DNA from: Cercis canadensis
Taxonomy: Eukaryota; Streptophyta; Magnoliopsida; Fabales; Fabaceae
Reading direction: 5' to 3'
Assembly (NCBI GenBank): GCA_003255065.1
Contig: QAOA01000115.1
Coordinates: 43,564 to 107,563 of the forward strand
Length of the DNA: 64,000 nucleotides
Positions 35,503 to 46,479 of the stretch are shown piece by piece. The position numbers and the translations under genes are program-made. Each line of letters starts with the position of its first letter. The first letter of the stretch is position 1. A model generated the notes under the pieces. The model ran no database searches. It saw only the letters and a list, made by a program, of their open reading frames with translations, and was not told the origin of the DNA.

Positions 35503-35987
35503 TATGTATAAGTAAGGGTGTAATCGATCCGGTTTACACCCCAAATTAATCAAACTATATCGGTTTGGTTTGGTTTGATTTTTAAAATTTTTTAGAGTAA
35601 AATCGATTCTAACCAAACCAAACTAGTCTGGTTGGGTTTAATTAGATCGGTTTGGTCAGTTTTGTCAAAAAATCTGCACAAGCCATTTGTTCACATTTGA
35701 ACAAGAAAAAAGTAAAAAACTGAACTGATTTTAGCCATTTAAAAAAAAAAAAAAAAANAAAAAAAAAAAAAAAAACTTCAAAGTAACCAAAACGTCGTCA
35801 ATTTAGGCTACTCGGTTCAGTTCAGTTCAGTTTATTTTCGTTTTTCCTTCATTGAAACCGAGAATCGAATCAAACCCCTCAATTTTTTAGAAAATGAAAC
35901 TGAAAACCGGACCAACAACTTCGGTCCAGTTCGATTTTCTCCGGTCCTGTCGGTTTGACCAGTTTAGCTTACACTCCTATGTATAAG
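35503..35987. mobile_element. Non-autonomous DNA element (MITE) with 10 bp target-site duplication
   Basis: The element body is 35513-35977 (465 bp), flanked by TATGTATAAG on both sides (35503-35512 and 35978-35987). Termini are TAAGGGTGTAATCG on the left and the complement of GGAGTGTAAGCTAAAC on the right, a short imperfect inverted repeat. The interior is rich in CGGTTTGGTT-type motifs and holds a poly-A tract with the N at 35758. A second copy starts with the same terminus at 56152. A target duplication of 9-10 bp suggests a Mutator-derived MITE, but this is not proven. Confidence 0.75.
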
Positions 35988-38900
35988 ATTGAATCTATTT
36001 GATTTTTAAAAATGATTACTAATCCTTAATTTTTTGAAAAATCCTATATCAATGGTTGTAAATGACCAATTTTTCTCAATTTTTATGACTTCCTCCTACA
36101 AAACCGAGATAACAAAGATAGAGAAATAGAACTGTCATATTTGATTTGTTCTCAATAACTATGAGATAATCATATCAAAAAAATAATATTAAAATTATTT
36201 AATATCACCAAAAAATTTAAAATTATTTATTGTTAGTAAAAACTTTCAATTATCATAGGACATTTTTTATTTAATGATAATATGTATAATTTCATATTTA
36301 TAAAAAAAAATTAAATTTAAGATTATTATATTTATACAAGCGACAACATCTTAATTTTATCAAACTAATTAAAATTTAAATTAAACATAGTAGTATATTT
36401 TTATTAAGTAATCTATAAGTATTATTGTAAAAAAAAAAATTTAATTTATGACATGCTTTGACTTTAAAATAAAGTAATTTAACCAAATCACATCTAAGCT
36501 TATATATATCTTTTCTCAACTTAAATTTTTTTATATCAGTATTTTTTTGATAAATAATCTATAGTATATTTGTAAGCTTTTATTGAGACCTATAACCTGT
36601 CTTAATCTTAAAATAAAATAATATTTCCTCACTCTATTATTTTTTATACCAGAAAAAAAGCTGGTGTAAACTAAAACCTCTATCATATATGAATGTGACC
36701 GTTGGTGTTACAAGGTTGATTGCAATTTGCATGGCACTTTTCTACACAGCTCTACTTTATAGTTTTTACTTTTTAGCCGACTAGCGCTGAGGTTAGTTTA
36801 CTAGCACCACGGGCCTCCATGGTGGACCAACGTGACCACCGACTTAGTACCTAAAGAGCCAATCACAATAATATAAAAACACGGCTGCGGTAACGGAGTC
36901 GATGACTGAGGATGCTACTAGTGGTCCACTCCGTGCTTTTAGGGCCCTACGATGAGATCCATAGATCTCTAAGATCACATTTAGGGGAGAAAAGGGAACA
37001 ATCAACCAAAAAAGGAGAGGTGGAAAAGAAAAGAACTTACCAAAAAAGAAAAAAAAAAATATTGGGACAGTTTTATTTTTAACACATTCACACATTCACA
37101 CATGATCAGTTTTTCTGCATCAATATTAATTTTTTTTTGGGGAATCATAAAGGTACACTCTATCACATTGCTTAGTGTATTTATAGAAAAATTTCGCTAA
37201 GTGTTAATTCTAAGAATTGAAACTTGTCTAGCTTGGATAACCATATTCTTTCATAACCACCAAGCTTAACCTTAGGTTCCTTGGTTTTTAAAAGAGAAAA
37301 TACTTGTAGAGCACAGCAGCAAATGTTATAGAGGGCTTTAAGAAAATTTATATAAGGAGGAAATATACTTCAAGCTTCATAAATAATTAATTATGCACAT
37401 CAAAAAATAATTAATTAATTATGCGTCTATATATTTTATAATTTATGATTTCTTATCAACAAAAGATAGATTAATTATTTATAGAAGAATAAGATTCAAT
37501 CATATTCGTTCTTAAATGGACGTTCAAGTGGTTGAGAACTTGGTATTTCATTGTAGAGGTATTGTATGAGTCCAAATCCTACTAGGAATGGGTGCAATGG
37601 GATTTTGAAAAGAAATAGGTTATGTAACCTCCAATAGACAAGAAAAGATTTAACTATATCCAATTTGTATTGCAATTAAATTTAAATAATGCCAACAACT
37701 ACTTAATTGCAATTGTTGAATACTAAATACTTTATCATAAAAAAAATTGTGTTTAAATTTTATTGGAGCAGTGTAAAGGAGAGGCTATCCTCTAATATAT
37801 AATCTCCAATAAATTAAAAAATAATAATAATGTAATTATTTTTGCCGAAAGAACAAGCCAACAATTTCTAGTGGGAAGTCATATAATTGAGGGTGGCATG
37901 GCAAACGAGATTCATTTTGGTAGGTAAAATTCTTCTGTCATGTCCACATTTTAGCAACACTTAACCAGCAAAAACCTTTTTCTAAATTATATCATTTTCA
38001 TTTATAAAAAAGGGGAAAAAAATACCAAACTTGGTCTCAATCATGTGAAAGTGAGGAATCTAATCTGAATTACAGATGGACTCAACATGCCAAAATATGT
38101 GAAAAAACAAAAAAGGCATAAATTATGCCAATTATTGTCTAGGTGATAAACCATATTAAAAAGCTGGTTTAGCAAAAAAGATGGGTTTTTCTAGATAAAG
38201 TTTTCTTGTCATTTCTACATGATGACAAAGAAAAGCATGAACCTTCAGCCCACAAAACCCTTTTCTTCTCTTGCGTACCAACAAAGGATTCTCATTCTAT
38301 ATTTCCCACCTAGGCAAATAAAGCTGCATCACTAAACCAGCAGCAACACATATTGGATTTTCTTTTTCTTATTTTCTTTTTGGGTCATGGTTCACATTTT
38401 CAAACTTTAAAAGGTGTCGGTAAGTGGTTTGAATAATATGTAAGAAGTTAAAGATCCGAACCTCTTTACTGTCATATAACCGAAAAAACTTTTTTTTCAT
38501 TGTTTTTTGAGTTATACAAACTGCTTTTTTGAAAAAAAAAAATTTAATTCAGTTAGTTAGTTTTACTATAACTTTTTTTATATCTAACTTAAGATTTAGT
38601 TGTAGAAATTTTCTTTTATATTTTAGAATTTTTTTTAAAAAAATTGGTTTCTCAAACTAAACGAACATTAGATTTTATTAGTTAATTAATATAGAGTTTA
38701 TGTATTTTATTTGTGGATGTGATATTACTCTTTCTTTCTTTCTTTTTCATTCTTAGCGTGGTGTAGGAGATTGGAGACTTGGTCCCCTACTAATCAATGG
38801 GCAATGGCTAACGGTTGTTCAAATCTTCAGAAGGTGTAATATGCAGTGAATATTCAAAGGTCAGAAAAAATTGTCACAGGCAACCAAAATGTCAAATCTT

Positions 38901-40129
38901 AGCAGCCCCATGAAAATTCAAGTAGATGTCACTCTCAAAGACTCCATTTCCCATCATATTCCCAAATGGACAAAACTCAAACGTTATAATGTCAAACAGG
39001 ACTGCAAAGTTGGTTTCCACATTCAAACACTCGAAGGTTTAATCCAGGGTGTCAAGGGATTGGGAGAATAGGATATTGCTTGGGAGAAGGAGACAACTTG
39101 CCATTAGAATTAGAAATGTGTTATTGTCATTTGATTTGTACCTCTTGACATTTGACAACAAAAGGTAGTAGAGTCCATGTACAAAATTATAGGGCTTTGA
39201 AAATTGCTGTGATATAACGGTTTAATAAGGTCCATACACAAAATAGAGGACTTCAAAATTGTGGTGATATAATTTTTTTTTTGTTGGTTTGTGATATATA
39301 ACTGTTCATTTGAAAAATAAAATAAGTCAAGCTTAAATTTGATAAGTTCAAATGACACAATCATGCACAGTATAATTTGAAATCGAAGCCTAAGGTTAAG
39401 AGTTTAAATTTGGTTAATTGTCAATGTAAAAGTTTATACACTCTCATTAAACAAAAAAGAACTAGTGTTCTGACTTCAATAATGATGTTTCATTAACAAA
39501 ATAATTAACTAATGATGTTTTGAAACATATTATCAATCTATTGATATTTTTATTTTTTTTATTAATTAACTGAAAAGTAAGTCTAATGTAATTGTCGAAA
39601 AAAATTAATTGTGTTATTTTATATTGCACAATTTCACTAATTACGTCCTTTCAAATGGCACGATCAACTTTTGATAAATTGACACACTATTTGATTGTAT
39701 CATTTGAAATTGTGTGATTCTCTAAGATCGCGCCATTTGAATGGATTGGCTTTTTGATAGCAACTTCTCTTTTATGTCAAAATTATTTTTTAAATAATAA
39801 AAAAAATCAGTAAATTGATAATATATTTCAAAATAACAATAATTTAGTATTTTGTCTGTGAAACATCAATATTCAAATCAAAACACCTTGCAATATCATT
39901 TTCTATAAAACAAAAAATGTCATATCACCAAAGCAAACAAGTGGTTCAACAATTGTGTAAAGTTCGTTTTAGTGAATCAAACTTTAATCTAACAAATAAC
40001 AGTGTAATTGTAATATTAGATACGTCTGCTTGGACGCGTTTAGTTAGGAACTTGTAACTGTATTTCAGAAACTTAATCCCTTTCCATTCTTTAGTATAAA
40101 TAATTTGAACTGTAGCAAGTTGACATCAC
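35988..40129. other. AT-rich intergenic region
   Basis: No gene supported. It holds a moderately GC-rich island near 36730-36970 with no recognisable content, a possible SINE near 37510-37640, a local imperfect repeat (CCATGTACAAAATTATAG / CCATACACAAAATAGAG) near 39170-39260, and a short imperfect inverted pair near 39650-39750. Confidence 0.5.
37510..37645 (+). mobile_element. Possible tRNA-derived SINE
   Basis: Has an A-box-like GTGGTTGAGAAC and, about 37 bp later, a B-box-like GAGTCCAAATCC, the layout of an internal RNA polymerase III promoter. No clear tail or target duplication was seen. Low confidence. Confidence 0.25.
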
Positions 40130-40214
40130 GGGGTGGTGGCGCAGTTGGCTAGCGCGTAGGTCTCATAGCTTAAGAGTGATCCTGAGGTCGAGAGTTCGAG
40201 CCTCTCTCACCCCA
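40130..40214 (+). tRNA. Elongator tRNA-Met (CAT) with an 11 nt intron
   Basis: Acceptor stem GGGGTGG pairs with TCACCCC, with discriminator A at 40214; the T arm is GAGAG-TTCGAGC-CTCTC. Anticodon CAT is at 40164-40166 in loop CTCATA|A, with the intron GCTTAAGAGTG (40168-40178) at the canonical 37/38 site. Plant elongator tRNA-Met genes are one of the two classes that normally carry such introns. A T-rich run follows at about 40216-40232, usable as a pol III terminator. Flanks are non-coding. Confidence 0.96.
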
Positions 40215-40360
40215 TTTATTTATTTTCTTTTCCAGATCTATAGTCGGATTCAGAAGGGTGCTTTCTGGGCTTGAAAATGAGAAGGTGCTTCGGGCTTCCA
40301 AATTGAGTGGCATAACCTTAACTCTTTTTTCTTTCCTTTTTTTTTTTTTTGTCCCTCAAA

Positions 40361-41146
40361 AGACACATGCACAATTAATTTAGTTTTTAAAATTTTTTAT
40401 TTCACTTTATTTCTTGTAAAATAACTTAATTTATCAAAATAGTCATATATCTAATTTTTTAAAGGAGAGTTAACAGAATCTTCTATATAGCACGTTAAAT
40501 ACTTATGTGACAAACTTAGCGGACAAGAGTTAGTAAATGACTATTTTAACATACAAAGTTATCTTTAAAGGACGAAAGTGATACTAAATTATTTTTTTAG
40601 GAACTCAATTAATTTTTTTTGTATCTTTGAAAAACTAAAAATGAGTTTTACTCTCTTTTTTTTTACTATTAAATAAATAAAATTAGACTTTTTAGGTAAG
40701 GATATGGAGAATGGGGATTTAAAGGGTGATTCTTCGGTACCCAAATTTTATGGTGTCCTCCAACCAACTTAAGATACATGTACAATTAATTTAGTCCCTA
40801 AAAATTGTTTAGTATCATTTTAGTTCTTAAAAAATAATTCTATTTATCAAAATAGTTATTTGTCTAATTTTTTATAGTGAGAGTTGATAGAATCTTTTAT
40901 GTAACACGTTTAATATTAATGTGATAAACTTAATGGATAGAAATTAGTAGATGCTATTTTAATAGATAAAATTATCTTTAAAAAATTAAACTAAAGTGAT
41001 ATTAATTTTTTTTAAATATTAAATCAATTATATATGCATCTTTTGAAGATAAAAATGAGTTTTAGTTTTTTTTTACCATTAAATTAATACAATTAAAATT
41101 TTTAGTTAAGAATATAAAAAATAAGAATTTGAACGGTGATTCTTCA
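40361..41146. repeat. Diverged ~410 bp tandem duplication
   Basis: 40361-40736 aligns with 40772-41146 at an offset of about 410 bp, both running from an ACA(T/C)G(C/T)ACAATTAATTTAG start to GGTGATTCTTC. Substitutions and indels are many, so the duplication is old. Both copies are non-coding. The second copy is cut by the hAT element at its end. Confidence 0.75.
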
Positions 41147-41149
41147 AGT
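41142..41149 (+). repeat. Left 8 bp target-site duplication of the hAT element (diverged)
   Basis: CTTCAAGT, against CTTCCGGT at 45182-45189; six of eight positions match. The corresponding uninserted site in the first tandem copy reads CTTCGGTAC, which supports the join. Confidence 0.6.
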
Positions 41150-41797
41150 CAGTAGTAGATCTTGAACAAAATTATTAAGGGGGCAAAGAGATACTTAGTA
41201 ATCAATAGAAAAAAAATATTATAATGATATACATCTTTTACAATATTTATACTTAGAGACAAAATACATCATATATTAAAACATTTCTTCACAAAGATAA
41301 ATAGTTGTATTGCATAAGATAAAACGCATATTAACTTTGATTTGTTGTAGATGTTATGTCAATTGCAAAAGCACAAAAAGATACCACGAAACTCAAAAAG
41401 ATAGTTCACCGTATAACATATTAATATGTTAAAATTTAGAAATGTGACAACACAATTAATTAAACATAATGTTAAATGAAATAACTAAAAATTACCTCTA
41501 CTTAAAGTGCTGCTCTCATCTCTTTTAATGACTTGAAATAATCAATAATAGAATCAAAAGTAAAACTTATAGCTATTTCTCTTTCAATATAAATCATCAT
41601 ATTATCTGCAAGAAAATCATCTTCCATCTTATTACACAACCTTGTTTTGAATATCTTCAACCAATCAATCAAGTAATATACCTTGAATTTCTCTGTTCAT
41701 ACCAAAGCACAACACAATTCAAGTATAGTTGATAGATTCTTTAAATTTGGATGATCAGAAGCATCAATAATAAAATGTTGAAGTTAAGATTTCAAAA

Positions 41798-44654
41798 TTA
41801 TCTTTTCTTGCTCAGTAAATCATCAAAATTGTACTTTCCCACGAGAGTGCAAATATTATCAATGTTGAAAGCTTTATAAGCATCCTTAAGAACTAAATGA
41901 GAGCTAAGTCTTAAAAGCTCTAATGCTTTATCATTAAACCTGTTATTCAACTCAAGCAATTGCTTATCTATTGTAACAAGAAATATTTTCACTCTATAAT
42001 AGTGTTCTACTGTGATATGATCTTTTTGGTGATGAGAACGCCCTTGTCCTACTATAAAAGGAGCACTAAAGTCAAAAACATCAATATCATGTTGCTCACA
42101 GAATAATGTCACTTTGTTCAACAAATCCTGCCAACCATCATCTCTCAACTTTTGAATGAGAACTTTTGTAGTATGAACTAAACTTATTGCATTAACTATA
42201 TCTTGAGATTGTTCCTGCAAAGCTTGACAAAAAATATTTGTTATTCCCATGATCTCTTTCATCAAATGTAGAATAAATATAAACTCAAATGAGATCAAAA
42301 TATTATAAGCTGCATCAACATCCCCTCTTTAAGTATAAGTTGACCCATCAACAATAATCTTCTAAAGAACTGAACAAGTTGCAGAAAACATATTTATCAT
42401 ACTACAAATGGAGTAAAAATGGGAGCCCAACGAGTATCTCCAGCCTGTTTCGAAGTGCCAATTTGATTTCCCCTTTTACCAGTTTCAAGTCCACAAATCT
42501 CAAGCAGACGTACAATTTCATTTAACTTAGCAGTTTGCAACTCATCATGTCGTTTACTAGATGAATACATGATATTAACAACGAAAATCAAATTTGAGAA
42601 AAACTGATGAACTCGAATAACTTCCCTAGAAGCAGCAACCAATACAAGTTGTAATCAATGAACATAACAATGCACAAAGTATGCATAAGGACAATCTTTG
42701 AGAAATAGTGTTTGCAATCCATTCCATTCTCCTCTCATATTATTAGCTCCATCATAACCTTGACTACGAATATTAGAAACATCAAGACCATGTTGAGAGA
42801 AGGCATCACACAACTCTTTCTTAAGGTTTAATGTTGTAGTGTCTTTAACATGCACAAGATCAAAAAATGTTTCTTGTATAAGACCACTTTTATCAACAAA
42901 CCTTAAAACAAGAGTCATTTGCTCCCTTTTTGATTCATCACATGATTCATCAACAATTATGCAAAACTTAGAATCTCCAATTTCTTCCCGAATATAATGA
43001 CAAACTTTACTTGAGAATATATGCAAAATTTCATTTTGAATTGTATGTGAAGTATACTTAGAGTTATATGGTGCATTTTCTAACACAACTTTTGCAACTT
43101 CATCATTGAACGATGCTAAGAGTTTTATCATCTCAAGAAAGTTATCTTTATTTTTTGATTCTTAAGTTTCATCATGACCTCTAAAAGATCAAGCTTGAAA
43201 TGCTAACCAACGAATTGTAGCAATAGAGGCTTTAAGACACATTCGGTTCTTCAAAATTTGATCTGAAATTTGCACATTAATAATATTGCTACTGTGCCCA
43301 GACTGATTCAATAAGTCTTCACAAGCTTTTACTGGTTTATTATGTGGTGAGGTAGGGTCTCCTCTTATATGGTTGAGAAAAACACAATTTTTTTCATCAT
43401 TAACTTTTTCCCAAGATTGAAATCATTTAACAGTAAAAGCATCTGCCCTAGGACATCCATTTGATTTTGGACTAAAGAGAAAATATGGTAAGCAATAAGC
43501 AGCATTTGTAGTAGGAGAGTACTCTAACTGTGATGATTAGCTTTATGACACGGGTTAAACACGGTCGTGTTCACTTATGGGTATAAGGGCGTGTTGCTTA
43601 AAGGGAGTCTCTGGTTTGCAGACATGGCCTCAGACACGGCCATGTCGAATTAGACACGGCCATGTTGCCTCAGACACGGCCACAGACATGGCCATGTTCG
43701 CGGTGGAAGCTGAAATGAGTCTCTGGACTATAAACACGGGCATGTCACTTAAGTGAGGTTCTGAAGCATTAGACACGGCTTAGACACGGCCATGTTCATC
43801 AGACACAGCCTCAGACATGGCCATGTCGCGGAAGATGTTTGTGTCTCAGAAATCAGTTATTAGTTAGTTAGTGGCCATAACCGACTTGTTATTGGTTCTT
43901 ATATAAACGTGTGATGTGTAAAGGAAGAGATAACTTGGGATTAACATTTCTAGACTTGAGAGAAATTAGAGAAAGAAAGAATCAGAGAGGGGTTGAGAGA
44001 GAAAAGATAGAGTGAGGCTTGGAGTTCTAATTGCTGAGTGCAAGGTTCAAGAATTGGAACCAATGGGGATTCTATTGTAAGGAAGATTCAATCTTGATGA
44101 TGATAATCATAGTGGAATGCTCTCTCCCGTGGATGTAGGCCAACTTGGCTGAACCACGTAAATATCTAGTGTTGTTCTTCTTAATTCTGATTTACTGCTT
44201 TATTGGTTTCTGATTTATTTTCTTTGTTCTTGCATTTGCTGGTTTGGTTTGTCAATTGGTTGCATAGGTCACGAATTTTCTTACACTAACCAAGAAGGAA
44301 AGATGCTAAACCAATTATAGACAAATCTCCTTGGATTTTTATTTCTAAGAGGATAACTTCTAAGTTTAGGTTGATATGAGCCTCATTTTAAATAAGCCAT
44401 TCGGACTTCATCTCTTTGGTTCATAGGATATTGCTATATTTGACGGCGTTGCTCGGGTCACACACCAAAGAATTAATATCAAATTCATTAGAAGTAACCT
44501 TCAAAATCTTAGAAGGTTGTTCCTCACTTTCAGATGTTGGAGCATTATCAAGATAATTTTTTTCATGAGGTGAACATGGAGAAGCTATGCTACTTTCATC
44601 TTTGTCATTAGTTTTTCTCTTGAAAAATGCATCAATTTTCTTACTCTTCACCAT
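41798..44654 (-). pseudogene. hAT transposase-like protein (ZMYM1-like / DUF4371 type), broken
   Basis: Plant relatives are annotated as zinc finger MYM-type protein 1-like; they are domesticated or decayed hAT transposases. The N-terminus at 44654 reads MVKSKKIDAFFKRK, as expected for this family. After the insert, coding resumes at about 43525 (EYSPTTNAAYCLPYFLFSPK, a TTF-type zinc finger region) and runs through 43131-42655 (DUF4371-like, with IVDESCDESKREQMTLVLRF and YDGANNMRGEWNGLQ), 42642-42397 (GDTRWAPIF) and 42298-41798. Stops or frameshifts occur near 43190, 43160, 42650, 42396 and 42300. About 50 residues after VCDP are replaced by the insert. The C-terminal dimerisation region near the left end is missing or unrecognisable. 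Confidence 0.85.
43528..44452 (+). mobile_element. LTR-like fragment inserted in the hAT transposase
   Basis: About 925 bp that splits the transposase reading frame. It carries a TATA-like CTTATATAAACG (about 43898) and a CCCGTGGATGTAGGCC...GAACCACGTAAAT stretch (about 44128-44164) of the kind found in plant LTR retrotransposon R-U5 regions. The 5' part has repeated GACACGGCCATGTC-type motifs. No target duplication is visible, and a piece of transposase coding sequence is lost, so this may be a partial or rearranged insertion. Confidence 0.55.
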
Positions 44655-45189
44655 TATGTTATTTCAGGATAAACTTATTACTTCAAAATAACTTGAAAAT
44701 GATTTAGATAATTCAAACAACTATGATTTATAAGCAGCTAGTATTCAATTCCAAGATTCATGAAATAGGAAATACTTACAAGTTATATAGGATGCTCCTT
44801 TGATTAGCAAATATTTCAATTCATCAATTCAAGAAGTGCCTCTATTTTAAGCAAACAAGCCTATAATTTTATTTGAAATAAATTATTCATACTTATCTTA
44901 GAGGGTATATGAACTTCAAAATAGAAAAAAAAAATATATATATAACAACAATCAACAAACAAAAGGAACAAGAAATAAAATAGAGAGAAAAACTCACATA
45001 GCAAGAGCAAGTGGGCTATTGAGCTTTGGGTTAGATTTATAGAAGTGTGCTTAAACATTTTATTAATTTGTTTTGAGGGGGTTATATTTAGTTTTTTTTT
45101 AAAAAAATTAAATGGGCAAAGAAACTTAATTAAGAATTTTTTTTTTGGGGGTTACCCCCTTCTTAACGAAAATCCGCTTCTCTTCCGGT

Positions 45190-46479
45190 ACTCAAATTGT
45201 ATGCTTGCCCTTCAACCGACTTAAGTAAGTGGGTCATTTCAGGTCGTTGATCATGTGAAGCAGTCAAAGCATTTTACTGGCTACCGGTAGAAAGGTTGAT
45301 GGAGGACACCGATTGTGGTGCAACTCATTCAGTTTCGGTCCAATCATAATCAAGCATAAATCTGAATTGTTTAAGTATTTAATAAATAAATTAATGAGGT
45401 TTTATCTTGTCAAGATGATTATAGTTACAGTGGAGAAGGAATTAATTTTGGGCTAAAGTCTAGCATGGGCATTATTAGTAAAGATGTGCAACGGTGCATA
45501 TTGTGATAAATGGCTGCGATTGAAACACATATGAAGTGTAAGAATTTGAAAAACTTAAATAAAACGGTCAAATTGTTTCTTGTGCTTTCTTTGCAGTCTC
45601 TCTCTCTATCTCCGCAATCTCTTCCCCTATGATCTCTCTCCCTCTATCCCTCACAATTCATCCTCACTCTCGCTCACGCTCTCTCTTGATTATGGGTTTA
45701 GGGTTTCTAACATCTCTTAGTTCTAGGTTTCATTAAGAGTTGATGAATGATTTTGATGCTTTGTGCTTTGTGGTCTCATTTGCTTTGAACCAGGAGCGCA
45801 ATGGCTGGTTCAGCCAAATCTCAACATGACCCTCCTCGCGTGAGCTTTGACTTCATACCCACTTGAACTCAACCGATGAACACACCTATTTTCAAGACTC
45901 CACACCCCCAATTACACAAGGTATTCTTCTGCATTTTTTTTTTTCTTCGTTCCACTTTTGAGGCTTTTGGAGACTTTTGATGCTTGTTTCTTAATTATGA
46001 GTAAATCTACATTTGCATCCTTTAAAATTCAAACTTTAACAAAATAATCTTTGAATGAACAATAACTACAAAATAATCCTTCAATCATCAACATTCATAA
46101 ACAATTAGTCCACCATTATAGAGATATGTTAACAAATGACGAAACTGATAATGTGTCACAATTAATTGCTTACGTGGCACATTAAAATCCTAAATGGCAA
46201 AGGGTAAGTGCCAACTAGATTCATGATGTATAAAAACAATTTAAAAATTGAAAAAAAAAAGGAGGATTCATGCCAAAACGGCACAGTTCTACTTAGGTGT
46301 TAGCTCATCTCCCTTCTTCCATTCGATGATGAAATCTCTCTTAAAGTGCAGCTGGAAGTAAAGAGAGGAAAGAGAGAGAGAAGAAATGGCATATTGAGTG
46401 AGGTTTAACGAAAATCACATATAGAAAAGAAAACATGACACGAAAAAGACAGTCTTAAGGGCTTTGAGTTTACAATCTT
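45190..46479. other. Intergenic, with a possible first-exon fragment
   Basis: 45590-45730 is pyrimidine-rich like a plant 5' UTR. ATG at 45801 opens MAGSAKSQHDPPRVSFDFIP, then TGA, then a continuation ending near 45920 at a GTATTC donor-like site. I do not recognise the protein. It may be a decayed first exon; no further exons were found. Confidence 0.3.

Larger units (their letters stand above)
41150..45181 (-). mobile_element. hAT-superfamily DNA transposon remnant
   Basis: Flanked by diverged 8 bp duplications, with imperfect termini of the CAGxGGCGGAT type: CAGTAGTAGATC on the left, and AGAAGCGGATTTTCG on the complement at the right, followed on both sides by an AAGGGGG block. It contains a broken transposase on the minus strand and a foreign LTR-like insert at about 43528-44452. 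Sequence right of the element (45182-45230) resumes the repeat seen after the first tandem copy, confirming the boundaries. Confidence 0.75.

Noticed and set aside
38871-39071. Plus-strand frame of 66 codons starting MSQATKMSNLSSPMK
   Set aside because: No domain, no promoter or splice context, and the surrounding sequence is AT-rich repeat; length is consistent with chance.
43528-44452. Intron of the hAT transposase gene
   Set aside because: Coding sequence on the two sides does not join: about 50 conserved residues are missing, and the segment carries its own TATA-like and LTR-like features on the opposite strand.
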